A stretch of DNA of 64,000 nt from an uncultured Clostridia bacterium (lineage in GTDB: Bacteria; Bacillota; Clostridia; Christensenellales; Borkfalkiaceae). Positions 1-8,821 of this stretch are shown here, piece after piece (position 1 is the first letter of the stretch; every line of letters begins with the position of its first letter). A program made the position numbers and the translations under genes. Where the stretch lies: the NCBI GenBank assembly GCA_930990665.1, contig CAKNQN010000004.1, forward strand, positions 1-64,000, given 5' to 3'. The notes beneath the pieces are model-generated. The model did no database searches. It was given only the letters and a program-made list of their open reading frames with translations, and was not told the origin of the DNA.

Positions 1-98
1 CGGCGCAAAAAGACAGGCGCAAAAAGGAATCGGCACAGGAGGGCCGGCGCAAAAAGACAGGCGCAAAAAGGAATCGGCACAGGAGGGCCGGCGCAAAA
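1..98. repeat. 44-bp tandem repeat, about 2.2 copies
   Basis: A 44-bp unit beginning cggcgcaaaaagacaggcgc occurs at 1-44 and 45-88, and a third partial copy starts at 89. Each unit contains two ggcgcaaaaa sub-repeats. It may extend left of the window. It lies just beyond the rpsT terminator and I see no coding potential. Confidence 0.85.
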
Positions 99-109
99 AA
101 AACAGAGCG

Positions 110-139
110 AAAAAAGAGAGTGGCACAAATGCCACTCTC
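110..139 (-). terminator. Rho-independent terminator of rpsT
   Basis: A perfect 10-bp stem (gagagtggca / tgccactctc) with a 4-nt loop is followed, on the minus strand, by a run of six T. It sits about 70 bp past the rpsT stop. Confidence 0.85.
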
Positions 140-211
140 CAAGCATACAATGATTATAAAACGCAATCCGATCGGGTGTATCCGAAAGGCCGCGCCGCTG
201 CGACGATAAGC

Positions 212-646
212 TTACTCAGCGTCCTCCGCCTTTGCTTTCTTTGCGCGGGGCTTTTTGGACTTTTCCTCGACGGCAACTTCCTCTTCCGCTTTCTTGGCTT
301 TTGCCTTCTTCGGAGCCTCTTCCGCGGGCGCTTCTGCAGGGGCTGCGGGAGCTTCGGCGGGTTTTACTTCGGCGACGGGCGCATTTTTCAGCGCGTTGAG
401 ATTCTTCGCCAGCGCGGATTTCTTGTTGGCTGCATTATTTTTGTGGATCACGCCCTTCGATACGGCGGAATCGATCACCGAAACGGTTACAGGCAGCAAT
501 TTTTCCGCAGTCGCTGCGTCGCCGGCTGCAAGGGCGGCGTTGTATTTTTTGATCGCCGTTTTCACTTCGGAACGGATCATTTTGCTCTGCGTGTTTTTCT
601 TCTCGTTCACAAGTACACGCTTCTTTGCGGATTTAATGTTCGGCAC
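212..646 (-). CDS. rpsT: 30S ribosomal protein S20 with long Ala/Lys/Glu tail
   Basis: Primary 16S rRNA-binding protein of the small subunit. The N-terminal ~87 residues are classic S20: MPNIKSAKKR start, basic helices, and a conserved VIHKNNAANKKSALA-type C-terminal motif. S20 is normally 85-90 residues, but this one is 144. The extra ~55 residues are low-complexity Ala/Pro/Glu followed by Lys/Ala/Glu (KKAKAKKAEEE, KKPRAKKAKAE). The start is GTG with an AAAGGAG Shine-Dalgarno a few bases upstream. It is transcribed alone, divergent from murI, with its own promoter and terminator. The family call is secure. The role of the tail is unknown; it could be a disordered RNA-binding extension. Confidence 0.95.
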   Translation of the reverse strand: MPNIKSAKKRVLVNEKKNTQSKMIRSEVKTAIKKYNAALAAGDAATAEKLLPVTVSVIDSAVSKGVIHKNNAANKKSALAKNLNALKNAPVAEVKPAEAPAAPAEAPAEEAPKKAKAKKAEEEVAVEEKSKKPRAKKAKAEDAE

Positions 647-688
647 TTTGCTTCTCCTTTCAATGGTTCTCTTTTTAATGTCTTGACT

Positions 689-717
689 ATTTTATCATAA
701 AAATTTTTGCTTGTAAA
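689..717 (-). promoter_or_regulatory. rpsT promoter
   Basis: On the minus strand TTTACA and TAAAAT are separated by exactly 17 bp, about 45 bp upstream of the GTG start. Confidence 0.7.
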
Positions 718-792
718 CTGTTTTTTGCCGTAAAACGGAAGAATTTCTCTCTGTTTTTCATGGAAAGCACAAAAAAAGCGGGGGAGTGTGCG

Positions 793-1521
793 ATGCAGGG
801 AAGTTTTATCGTGGTTTATGACAGCGGTGTGGGCGGGCTCACTCTTCTGCGCGAGTGTGTGCGCCGGTTGCCGGGGGAAAACTTTCTCTATTATGGCGAC
901 AACGAAAACGCCCCGTACGGAAACCGTTCGCCGCAAGAGATACGCGAACTCGTCTTTCGCGCTTTCGAAAATATTACGGGCGCGCGCGTGCGCGCGATCG
1001 TGCTGGCGTGCAACACCGTGACAGCCGTGTGCGCAGAAGAACTGCGCCGGCGCTATTCCTTTCCCGTTCTGGGGCTGGAACCCGCCGTCAAACCCGCCGC
1101 ACGGCGGGGCGGCAGAGTCCTTCTCCTTGCCACGCGCGCCACGCTCGAAAGCGAGCGCGTCAAACGCCTCGTGTCTGCATGTTCCGGCTTGGCGGACATT
1201 TTTCCCTATTGCCCGGAAAACCTGGCAGGGGAGGTGGAAAAAAATATTCTCCGACTCTCTTCCGTGGCCCTTCGCGCCCACCTCCCGCAGGGCCGTTTCG
1301 ATTCCGTCGTGCTCGGCTGCACTCATTACATTTTCTTACGCGAACGCATCGAAGAAATGTATGGATGCCCCGTTTTGGACGGAAATTCAGGGACGGCTGA
1401 CCACCTCGCAAAAAGTTTGAACATATGTTCGGAAAATACGCCAAAAATCGCGCAAAATTGCCCCGTTTTTTTCGGAAAATCCCAAAATTTGAATAAATCG
1501 GTCTATAAATTGCTTCTTTGA
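793..1521 (+). CDS. murI: Glutamate racemase
   Basis: Interconverts L- and D-glutamate to supply D-Glu for peptidoglycan. Both catalytic cysteine motifs are visible: ACNTVT near residue 75 and GCTHY near residue 180. The N-terminal YDSGVGG substrate-binding motif is present too. I chose the ATG at 793 (242 aa, slightly short for the family) rather than the ORF start at 760, because GGGGAG lies 6 nt upstream and the protein then begins directly before the first beta strand. The extreme C-terminus is Lys/Asn-rich and poorly conserved. The gene stands immediately upstream of the mraZ promoter, so it functionally extends the cell-wall cluster although it is probably a separate transcript. Confidence 0.93.
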   Translation: MQGSFIVVYDSGVGGLTLLRECVRRLPGENFLYYGDNENAPYGNRSPQEIRELVFRAFENITGARVRAIVLACNTVTAVCAEELRRRYSFPVLGLEPAVKPAARRGGRVLLLATRATLESERVKRLVSACSGLADIFPYCPENLAGEVEKNILRLSSVALRAHLPQGRFDSVVLGCTHYIFLRERIEEMYGCPVLDGNSGTADHLAKSLNICSENTPKIAQNCPVFFGKSQNLNKSVYKLLL

Positions 1522-1601
1522 ACACAAACATACGTTTATATTTTGAAAAATTCACTCAAATAAGGTAAAAAATTTCCGAAAAACCCAAAAAAAATTCGCT
1601 A

Positions 1602-1627
1602 AGTGGTTGACAGTGGTCAAAAGTGGT
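1602..1627 (+). promoter_or_regulatory. Candidate MraZ operator: three AGTGGT direct repeats
   Basis: AGTGGT occurs at 1602, 1612 and 1622, an exact 10-bp period, i.e. one helical turn. MraZ proteins are known to bind short TG-rich direct repeats spaced about one turn apart upstream of their own operons. Here the repeats run through the -35 box and spacer of the mraZ promoter, which suggests autorepression. Confidence 0.75.
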
Positions 1628-1635
1628 GATATAAT
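1607..1635 (+). promoter_or_regulatory. mraZ/dcw promoter
   Basis: Consensus TTGACA (1607-1612) and TATAAT (1630-1635) with a 17-bp spacer, 28 bp upstream of the mraZ ATG. It is interleaved with the AGTGGT repeats. Confidence 0.88.
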
Positions 1636-1662
1636 GTTACTACTAAAACGAGGAAGGGAGCA

Positions 1663-2103
1663 ATGTATTCTTTCAATGGAAGGTTCAACAATCGGTTGGA
1701 CGATAAAAACAGAATACGCATCCCTGCCAAGTTCAAGACGGAGCTGGGGGCCGATTACAAATTTGTCTACGGACCGGACAGCACGATCTATGTGATGCCC
1801 AAGAGCGAATATCTCAAGATCCTCGACGGATTCGGACAGGCGTCCTTTTTCGACGTGGAAGCGCAGAACGCCATTGCGGAATTCACGGGCATGGTTTTCG
1901 ACGCTACGGAGGACAACCAGGGGAGAGTCGTATTGCCTGCAGAGCTCAAAGAGTATGCGAACATCGACAAAGAGATCGTCATCACGGGCGCGGCATCCTA
2001 TCTTCGCATCGAAGCGGCGGAGCGGTTTGCCGACAAAAAGCAGCAGAACATCGCGAGTGTGTTCGCAAAACTCAACGCGCTGAACAAGGCAAAAAATGAT
2101 TGA
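1663..2103 (+). CDS. mraZ: Transcriptional regulator MraZ
   Basis: Oligomeric AbrB-like DNA-binding protein that represses the division and cell-wall operon. It is 146 aa, the normal length, with the two DxxxR half-motifs of the tandem MraZ domain: DDKNRIRIP near residue 14 and DNQGRVVLP near residue 85. GAAGGGAG precedes the ATG. The last bases overlap the rsmH start by 8 bp, implying translational coupling. Its likely operator lies in its own promoter. High confidence. Confidence 0.97.
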   Translation: MYSFNGRFNNRLDDKNRIRIPAKFKTELGADYKFVYGPDSTIYVMPKSEYLKILDGFGQASFFDVEAQNAIAEFTGMVFDATEDNQGRVVLPAELKEYANIDKEIVITGAASYLRIEAAERFADKKQQNIASVFAKLNALNKAKND

Positions 2104-3031
2104 GTTTTCGCATCGTCCCGTCATGCTGGAAGAGTGCATGCAGGGGCTGAAGCTTCACAGCGGCGGCGTGTGGTTCGACGGGACCGTCGGAGGGGGCGGA
2201 CACTCTTACGAAATTCTGAAAAGGACAAGCCCCGACGGGCAGCTGATCGCGACCGACCTCGACGGCGACGCCATTGCGGCGGCCGAGAAGCGGCTTTCGG
2301 AATTTGAAGGGCGTTACAGAATCTTCAGAAACAACTACAAGAATTTTGCGCAGGTGTTCGAAGAAGCGGGCGTGGACAGGCCGGACGGCGTTTTGCTCGA
2401 CTTCGGCGTATCGAGTTTTCAGCTCGACGAGCGTTCGCGCGGATTCAGCTATATGCACGATGCGCCTCTGGATATGCGCATGGATGCGGGCGCGGCCCTG
2501 CGCGCGGAGGACGTGGTAAACGGGTATTCCGAACAGGCTTTGGCGTCAATTTTGAAAGATTACGGAGAAGAGCGATTCGCGAAGAACATCGCACGGGGGA
2601 TCGTGAAGGCCCGCACGGGGCATCGGATCTCCACGACGGGGGAACTGGCGAAGATCGTGGAGGAGAACATTCCTCCCAAATTCCGACACAACGGGCCCTG
2701 TGCCCGAAAGACCTTTCAGGCCATCCGGATCGAAGTGAACGGGGAGCTTGAGGGGCTGGCGGATGCGGTGATGGGACTGACGCGCCGGCTGAAAAAAGGC
2801 GGACGCATCTGCATACTGACTTTTCATTCGTTGGAAGACAGGATCGTGAAAAATGTTTTTCGCGAACTTGCGACAGATTGCACCTGTGATAAGAGCTTGC
2901 CCGTATGCGTGTGCGGCAAGAAAAAAGAGATCGAGATCATCACGCACAAGCCTCTGACGGCGACGGAAGAGGAGAGGGGAAAAAATTCCCGTTCATCCTG
3001 CGCGAAACTGCGAATAGCGGAGCGCGTTTGA
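2096..3031 (+). CDS. rsmH: 16S rRNA (cytosine-1402-N4)-methyltransferase
   Basis: SAM-dependent methylation of C1402 in the 16S rRNA decoding centre (formerly MraW). It is 311 aa, the usual length. Visible motifs are HRPVMLEE at the N-terminus, the SAM-binding DGTVGGGGHS, LLDFGVSSFQLD, and the C-terminal LTFHSLEDRIVK followed by a Cys-rich segment (CTCDKSLPVCVCGKK). The start overlaps the mraZ 3' end. As in most bacteria it is the second gene of the dcw cluster. Confidence 0.97.
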   Translation: MIEFSHRPVMLEECMQGLKLHSGGVWFDGTVGGGGHSYEILKRTSPDGQLIATDLDGDAIAAAEKRLSEFEGRYRIFRNNYKNFAQVFEEAGVDRPDGVLLDFGVSSFQLDERSRGFSYMHDAPLDMRMDAGAALRAEDVVNGYSEQALASILKDYGEERFAKNIARGIVKARTGHRISTTGELAKIVEENIPPKFRHNGPCARKTFQAIRIEVNGELEGLADAVMGLTRRLKKGGRICILTFHSLEDRIVKNVFRELATDCTCDKSLPVCVCGKKKEIEIITHKPLTATEEERGKNSRSSCAKLRIAERV

Positions 3032-3055
3032 GAATATAGATAAGGAGAAACCGAC

Positions 3056-3907
3056 ATGGCAACTGGGCTTCTTGAAAGGACAAAACAAAACGACGTTTCG
3101 CTGAAGGCTTACGGGAAATTGAGCGGCGGGGTGCAGCCTGCCAATTATACGGAGGAGCAGAGGGCGTTTGACTTCAACGCCAAGATCCCCGAAAATTACC
3201 AGAAACTCATCAACCCCGATTACCAGGGGGCAGAGGAATTGCGCGCCGAAGAGCAGCAGCCCGTGTACGCTTCGCAGGAAGAGTATGCGATGGCCACGCT
3301 TTATCCCGAGCGCGCGCAGGATGCGACTGCGCAGCAGCCCGTGCAGCAGGCGGCGCCTGTACAGCAGGCAGCACCCGCGCAGGCGTCTCCCAGTTTTGAA
3401 CATCACCGCGTGACGGCGGATATTTTCCGTGCCGATTCTGCGATCAACGCTCAGACGGCGTATGCGGAACCCGCTCCCGCCTACGAGCAGGCGCCCGCCT
3501 ATCAGGAGGCCGCCTATACCGCTCCCGCCTATGAACAGGCGCCCGCGGCGGATGTTTATGAAGAAGAGAGCGCCGACCTCAAGCCTACCGCTACGACCAT
3601 CCAGTACCGCACCGACCTGTACCGCGACGAACAGCAGGCGGCGGTCGAGGAGAAGAGGGGCGCGCTCACCGCGAAAGGCAAACTTCTCATGGCGATCTAT
3701 GCGATCGTCGTGGTCGTGGTCATGGCGCTCATCATCGTGAATACGAGCGTTCTCAAGACGCTGGACGGCGAGATGGCGGCCCGCGAAGCGCAGCTGGGAG
3801 AAGTGTTGGCCCGCTATGAAAGCGTGCAAAGCGACATCGAAGTCGCAAAATCTGCCGAGACCATCCGCGCCTGGGGCGAAGCCAACGGCATGTATCTTCC
3901 CGAGTAA
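3056..3907 (+). CDS. ftsL: FtsL-like division protein with long low-complexity cytoplasmic domain
   Basis: The position between rsmH and the septal PBP is that of ftsL. A single transmembrane helix lies near residues 218-238 (LLMAIYAIVVVVVMALIIV), followed by a short ~45-residue extracytoplasmic coiled coil ending EANGMYLPE, the usual FtsL ending. FtsL is normally 90-130 aa. This protein is 283 because ~215 cytoplasmic residues precede the helix, rich in Ala, Gln, Pro, Tyr and Glu, with repeats such as APAYEQAPAY. FtsL would bridge FtsQ/DivIB with the FtsW-FtsI synthase. The assignment rests on synteny and topology, not strong sequence identity. Confidence 0.75.
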   Translation: MATGLLERTKQNDVSLKAYGKLSGGVQPANYTEEQRAFDFNAKIPENYQKLINPDYQGAEELRAEEQQPVYASQEEYAMATLYPERAQDATAQQPVQQAAPVQQAAPAQASPSFEHHRVTADIFRADSAINAQTAYAEPAPAYEQAPAYQEAAYTAPAYEQAPAADVYEEESADLKPTATTIQYRTDLYRDEQQAAVEEKRGALTAKGKLLMAIYAIVVVVVMALIIVNTSVLKTLDGEMAAREAQLGEVLARYESVQSDIEVAKSAETIRAWGEANGMYLPE

Positions 3908-4361
3908 ACCGCAATCCGCGGCTGGAAGGATTGCGAGGATTGATAAGAGCGGCGCGAGCGCCGTACGCAGAGAGCAGAGCGGCGGACCGCAGGTCAGCCG
4001 GGCAAAATAGCAGAAAACTGAAAGATCTTACGAAAGAATTCCGGTTGGGGAAGCGGCTGCACGCCGCGCCGCGGCCGGATTTTTTTCATGCCTGCAGGGC
4101 AGATCTTCGGGCGGAGCGTTTGATCTTTGTCGCTCGCGAGCCGGTAGACGGAAAGACCTTTTTGTCCGGTTTTTTGCGGTACGTCCGTTAAAAAAGGAGA
4201 CGGTTTGCCTGGAAATCCGTCCGGATGCGGGAAAAATTTTGCTTGCGGGAAGATGCCGGTTGTGCCGCTTTGCCATCGTTTAAGTCCGCGGCCGGAGCCG
4301 TGCAAAAATGTTTTGCGGAAAAAATTTGTTTGGGGCCGGACGGCGGACGGGGGAGGAGACC
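3908..4361 (+). other. 454-bp spacer between ftsL-like gene and ftsI
   Basis: No convincing gene. It contains small inverted repeats: gcaatcc/ggattgc around 3911-3934 and a cggcgc/gcgccg hairpin near 3950. GC-rich complementary segments around 4045-4080 are followed by seven T, which could be a weak terminator. No good promoter was found. The short ORFs here show no recognisable protein. Confidence 0.5.
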
Positions 4362-6113
4362 ATTAAAAGGGAAAGAAAACACGAAATATTTTCGGTCACG
4401 CTTTTACGAAAGAGGTTATTTGCCGTTGCGGCGGCAATAGCCTTTCTTTTTTTGCTTATTTTTGCCCGCTTCTTCCAGGTGCAGGTGGCGGAGGGAGAAA
4501 AATTGCGTTACCGCGCGCTCGACCAGTGGACGCGCGAGATCCCGATCGTCGCCGAGCGCGGGCGCATCACCGACGTCAACGGGGAACTGCTCGCCGACAA
4601 CGTCCCGTCCTATACCGTCTTCGTGCGGCCGAACGCCGTAAAAGACAAGGATGCAACGGCCGCCGCCCTCGCTTCCGTGTTTGGGACGGATGCCGCGGCG
4701 CTCGCCGAACGGCTGCGCACGGCGAAGGTGTCCGAGATCACCCTCGCGCGGCGCATTTCCAAAGAAAAGGCGGACGAGCTGGATGCGTACGATCTTCCCG
4801 GCGTCTATTTTTCGCGGGACAATACGCGCGTCTATCCGCACGGCAGTTCCCTTTCGCGCGTGATCGGGTTCACGTCGGTGGACAATGCGGGCCTGACGGG
4901 GCTGGAAAAATATTATGACAAATATCTTTCCGGCGTACCCGGCGAGATCGCCTTCGAGGCGGACCTCGTGGGGGCGGAACTGGAGGACGGGCGGGCGTAT
5001 TATCTGCCCGCGACCGACGGGTTGGAACTGCGGCTGACCATCGACTATTCCGTGCAGGCTGCGGCCGAAGCGGCGATGGAGAAAGTGTATGAGCAGTATT
5101 CGCCCGTCACGGCGCAGGCGATCGTGCTGGATCCGCGCAACTTCGATATACTCGCCATGGCGGAAAGCCCGTCATACGATCTGAACGACGTGCCGCGCGA
5201 CGACCCAGAAAAGCTGAACGCGCTTTCGCGCAACAATCTCGTATCCGACATCTATGAACCGGGTTCTACTTTCAAGATCGTGACCGCGGCAACGGACATA
5301 AACGAGTATCTGCAGGGAAATTCGGCGGCATTTTCCCTTTCGCACGTTTTCAGCAGCAGCCGCACCCGCACCGTGGACGGCACGATTGTGAAATGCTGGA
5401 GCGACCACGCCAACGGAAAACATTCCAACCAGACACTCGCGGAGGCGCTGAACAACAGCTGCAACCCCTGTTTTACGGACATCGCGCTCGCGCTCGGCAC
5501 GGAGACCTTTTACGATTATCTCGAAAGGTTCAATTTCGGAAAGCCGACGGGGGTGGATTTTTCCGGCGAAGCGCAGGGCATGCTGCTTTCCGAAAGTGCG
5601 GTGCGCGCCTGCGACCTCGCGCGCATCGGCTTCGGACAGACGGTGGCTGTCACGGCGCTGCAGCTTGCGTGCGCGGCCGCCGCGGCAGTCAACGGCGGGT
5701 ATTATTATCAGCCGCGGCTGGTGAAAGAGATCCGCTCTTCCGACGGGAAACTTTCCGAACAGATTCCCGTCACCCTAAAAAACCGCACGATCAGTGAGGA
5801 GGCTTCCCGCATCCTTGCCTCCCTTCTGGAAGGTGTAGTGGAAAACGGGAGCGGCAGCCGCGCCTACATCGAGGGCTATCGGGTGGGCGGAAAGACGGGC
5901 ACCGCGCAGAAATTTGAAAACGGCGCCATCGCTCAGGGGAAATATGTCTCCTCTTTCCTCGGCTTTTTCCCCGCCGACGAGCCGCGCTATCTCGCGCTCG
6001 TCATCGTCGACGAGCCGCAGGGTGCCTATTACGGCAGTGTCGTGGCGGCGCCCGCCGCGCGCGAGATCTTTGAAGGGATCATCGAGGCAAAAAATATCAG
6101 CCCTTACGAATAA
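4362..6113 (+). CDS. ftsI: Septal penicillin-binding protein 2 (FtsI/SpoVD-type transpeptidase)
   Basis: Class B PBP that crosslinks septal peptidoglycan with FtsW. After a short basic N-terminus there is one transmembrane anchor (LFAVAAAIAFLFLLIFARFF), a PBP dimerisation domain beginning near RGRITDVNG, and the transpeptidase domain. The catalytic motifs are STFK (Ser ~302), SCN and KTG. No PASTA domain follows, so it resembles FtsI more than a full SpoVD. Start: an excellent GGGGGAGGAG sits at the right distance from an ATT at 4362, and the same 13 nt (gggaggagaccat) precede the ATG of murD. The ORF-track ATG at 4308 lacks a good ribosome site. The start is therefore uncertain (583 or 601 aa), but the function is not. 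Confidence 0.93.
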   Translation: MKRERKHEIFSVTLLRKRLFAVAAAIAFLFLLIFARFFQVQVAEGEKLRYRALDQWTREIPIVAERGRITDVNGELLADNVPSYTVFVRPNAVKDKDATAAALASVFGTDAAALAERLRTAKVSEITLARRISKEKADELDAYDLPGVYFSRDNTRVYPHGSSLSRVIGFTSVDNAGLTGLEKYYDKYLSGVPGEIAFEADLVGAELEDGRAYYLPATDGLELRLTIDYSVQAAAEAAMEKVYEQYSPVTAQAIVLDPRNFDILAMAESPSYDLNDVPRDDPEKLNALSRNNLVSDIYEPGSTFKIVTAATDINEYLQGNSAAFSLSHVFSSSRTRTVDGTIVKCWSDHANGKHSNQTLAEALNNSCNPCFTDIALALGTETFYDYLERFNFGKPTGVDFSGEAQGMLLSESAVRACDLARIGFGQTVAVTALQLACAAAAAVNGGYYYQPRLVKEIRSSDGKLSEQIPVTLKNRTISEEASRILASLLEGVVENGSGSRAYIEGYRVGGKTGTAQKFENGAIAQGKYVSSFLGFFPADEPRYLALVIVDEPQGAYYGSVVAAPAAREIFEGIIEAKNISPYE

Positions 6114-6160
6114 TTCCGATTTATGCCTGCGGGCGGTATCTGTACGGGAAAACCGCGGAC

Positions 6161-6345
6161 TTTCCCGTTGAAACACACTTGTGGCAATATATTCACCCTG
6201 TCACATCTGTATGGGGAATTGCGAATTTTCCCGCCGGAAAATACTTGCGGGAATATTCTCTCTGCCGCATCTGCATGGGCGCGAATTTTCCCGTTGAAAA
6301 ACTTGCAGCAATCTTCACCCAGCCACAAGGGCGAAACGCAATTAG
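6161..6345 (+). repeat. Degenerate tandem repeat, three ~60-66 bp units
   Basis: Units begin tttcccg(t/c) at 6161, 6227 and 6287 and share the course tttcccgttgaaa..cttg..gcaat..tc.cc..gccacatctg. The array fills most of the 256-bp gap between ftsI and murE and ends just before the murE ribosome site. No stable protein product is apparent. Confidence 0.7.
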
Positions 6346-6369
6346 AGATTTTATTAAAGGAGCATTGTT

Positions 6370-7842
6370 TTGTTACTATCCGAACTACTGGCAAAAACAG
6401 ATCACGAAAGAACTTTTCGGTTTGCGGACTGTGAGATACGGGGGATCTGCACAGACAGCGCGCACGTCATGCAGGGGGACCTGTTCGTCTGCATACGGGG
6501 CAGGGAGAACGACGGGCACGATCATGCCGCCGAGGCGATGGCTGCCGGGGCTTCGGCGCTTGCGGTGGAGCGGGAGCTGGATCTTCCGCTGCCGCAGATT
6601 CTGGTGAAGGACGGGCGGGAGGCCGCTTCGCGGATCGCCGCCGCCTTTTACGGGCATCCGGAAACCAGGCTGAAGATCATAGGTATCACGGGCACGAACG
6701 GAAAGACGACCACGGCGCATATGCTCGCCTCCATTCTGGCCGCCGATGGGAAAAAATGCGGGAACATCGGTACGCTGGGCATCTTTTATGCCAATCATGC
6801 GGTGTCGCCCGAATTGACCACGCCCGATCCGGTGCAGCTGTACAAGACCCTTTCGGACATGGCGGAGGCGGGGATGGAATACGCCGTGATGGAGGTTTCG
6901 GCGCACGCCCTGTATTACGGAAAGACGGACGGGATCCCCTTCGAGGCGGGGATCTACACCAATTTTACGGAGGACCATCTCGACTTTTTCGGGACGATGC
7001 AGGCGTACGCCGCGGCCAAAGCGAAGCTTTTCGAGGCGGGGCGGTGCAGGTTTTCCCTGTTCAATTATGACGACGAGGAGTGCAGGCGGGTGGGAAGGCT
7101 CTGCCCCGGCTCGTACAGTTATGCGCTGGAGACGCCCGCCGACGTGTTTGCGGTCGACGTGCGCGAGACGCTGACGGGCAGTACATACGTGATCAACCTC
7201 TTTGACGAGATCTGTCCCATCCGTCTGCATATGCCCGGCCTTCACAACGTGTACAATTCGATGGCGGCCGCCGCCTGTGCGCATCTTCTCGGCGTGCCGC
7301 TCCCGTCCATCGCGGCGGGACTGGAAAATCTGAAAAAGGTGAGCGGGCGGCTGGAACACGTCGCCAGGGTAAACGGCGCGGATATTTTCGTCGATTTTGC
7401 CCATACTCCCGACGGATTGGAAAAGTCGCTCAAGGCGTTGCGGAAACACTGCAAGGGCAGATTGATCTGCGCGTTCGGGTGCGGCGGGAACCGCGACGCG
7501 CTCAAGCGGCCGATCATGGGTTCGATCGCCGCCAAAGAGGCGGACTTTCTCGTGCTCACGTCGGACAATCCGCGCTATGAAGACCCGTTCGACATCATCC
7601 TGCAGATCGAAAAGGGGGTGCGGGAGGTGAACGACAACTTTGTCATCGTGGTCGACCGGGAAAACGCGATCGGCTACGCCGTCGACATGCTGAAGCCCGG
7701 CGACGTGCTGCTGGTGGCGGGGAAAGGGGGCGAAACCTACCAGGAGATCATGGGGGTGCGCCACATTTACAGCGATACCGCGGCGATCGCGGAAATCCTC
7801 GCCGAAAAATTTCCGGAAAAAGAAAAGAGAGATGAAAACTGA
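6370..7842 (+). CDS. murE: UDP-N-acetylmuramoyl-tripeptide synthetase (meso-DAP adding)
   Basis: ATP-dependent ligase adding the third residue to UDP-MurNAc-L-Ala-D-Glu. The P-loop is GITGTNGKTTT near residue 105. The C-terminal SDNPRYEDP contains the DNPR signature that distinguishes meso-diaminopimelate-adding MurE from the lysine type, so the peptidoglycan is predicted to be DAP type. The start is TTG at 6370 with AAAGGAG 8 nt upstream. It is 490 aa, the usual length. The 3' end overlaps mraY by 11 bp. murF, which often follows, is missing here. Confidence 0.96.
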   Translation: MLLSELLAKTDHERTFRFADCEIRGICTDSAHVMQGDLFVCIRGRENDGHDHAAEAMAAGASALAVERELDLPLPQILVKDGREAASRIAAAFYGHPETRLKIIGITGTNGKTTTAHMLASILAADGKKCGNIGTLGIFYANHAVSPELTTPDPVQLYKTLSDMAEAGMEYAVMEVSAHALYYGKTDGIPFEAGIYTNFTEDHLDFFGTMQAYAAAKAKLFEAGRCRFSLFNYDDEECRRVGRLCPGSYSYALETPADVFAVDVRETLTGSTYVINLFDEICPIRLHMPGLHNVYNSMAAAACAHLLGVPLPSIAAGLENLKKVSGRLEHVARVNGADIFVDFAHTPDGLEKSLKALRKHCKGRLICAFGCGGNRDALKRPIMGSIAAKEADFLVLTSDNPRYEDPFDIILQIEKGVREVNDNFVIVVDRENAIGYAVDMLKPGDVLLVAGKGGETYQEIMGVRHIYSDTAAIAEILAEKFPEKEKRDEN

Positions 7843-8785
7843 AATTTTGCTCGTTTTATTTTCGGGGGCGGCGGCCGCGCTGCTGTGCGCCCTCCTCATT
7901 CCGCTCCTGAAAAGGCTGCGGGCGGGGCAATATATCCTCGGCTATGTGAAGGAGCACGCTTCGAAAGGGGGAACGCCCACCATGGGCGGGATCGCGTTCG
8001 TTGCCGCGGCGGCTGCTGCCGCCGCGGCTTTCGGCCTGCTTGCGGACAGGCATACCCTCGTCGCCCTGACTTTCGGACTCGCCTATGCGGCGGTCGGCTT
8101 TCTGGACGACCTGCTCAAACTGCGCGGCAGGCACAACCTGGGACTGCATGCCTGGCAGAAGATCGTTTTCCAGATGGTGGTGGCGCTGTTCGCGGGACTG
8201 TATTGCTGGAAAAGTGAACTCACCCTCTTCCGCGTACCCTTTTCCGCGGTCACCTTCGATGCCGGGATCTGGACGGTGCCCCTCGTGGCGTTCGCCTTCG
8301 TCGCCACCACCAACTGCGTGAACCTGACCGACGGATTGGACGGGCTCGCCGCTTCGGTGGGTTTTTGGTACTTCGCCGCGTTTGCCGCGCTCATCCTGCT
8401 CTTTTCGGGAACGGGCTCGCCCCTTTCCGGGCTCTGTTTCGCTCTTTGCGGGGCGCTGGCGGGATATCTTCTCTTCAACACCAACCGCGCCTCCGTCTTT
8501 ATGGGGGATACCGGCTCGCTCGGCATGGGAGGTTTCGCCGCTTCCGTCGCCGCGTTCAGCGGAAATCTCCTCTTTCTGCCCGTCGTGGGGATCATGTTCG
8601 TCTGTTCGGGAATATCCGTCATCCTGCAGGTAATATACTATAAACGGACAAAAAAACGGATATTCCTGATGGCGCCGCTGCACCATCATCTGCAGGAAAA
8701 GGGATACGCGGAGGGGAAGATCGCCTACGTCTATTCCTTCATCACGGCGGCCGCAGGGCTTTGCTGTCTGTTTTTTGCCATATAA
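7832..8785 (+). CDS. mraY: Phospho-MurNAc-pentapeptide transferase
   Basis: Integral membrane enzyme that transfers phospho-MurNAc-pentapeptide to undecaprenyl phosphate to make lipid I. It is 317 aa with about ten hydrophobic helices. Diagnostic motifs are FLDDLLK, the metal-binding NLTDGLDGLA, FMGDTGSLG and the cytoplasmic APLHHHLQEKG. It overlaps murE, so it is translationally coupled to it. Confidence 0.97.
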   Translation: MKTEILLVLFSGAAAALLCALLIPLLKRLRAGQYILGYVKEHASKGGTPTMGGIAFVAAAAAAAAAFGLLADRHTLVALTFGLAYAAVGFLDDLLKLRGRHNLGLHAWQKIVFQMVVALFAGLYCWKSELTLFRVPFSAVTFDAGIWTVPLVAFAFVATTNCVNLTDGLDGLAASVGFWYFAAFAALILLFSGTGSPLSGLCFALCGALAGYLLFNTNRASVFMGDTGSLGMGGFAASVAAFSGNLLFLPVVGIMFVCSGISVILQVIYYKRTKKRIFLMAPLHHHLQEKGYAEGKIAYVYSFITAAAGLCCLFFAI

Positions 8786-8821
8786 AACCTGGGCGCCGCC
8801 GCGGGCGGCAGGGAGGAGACC

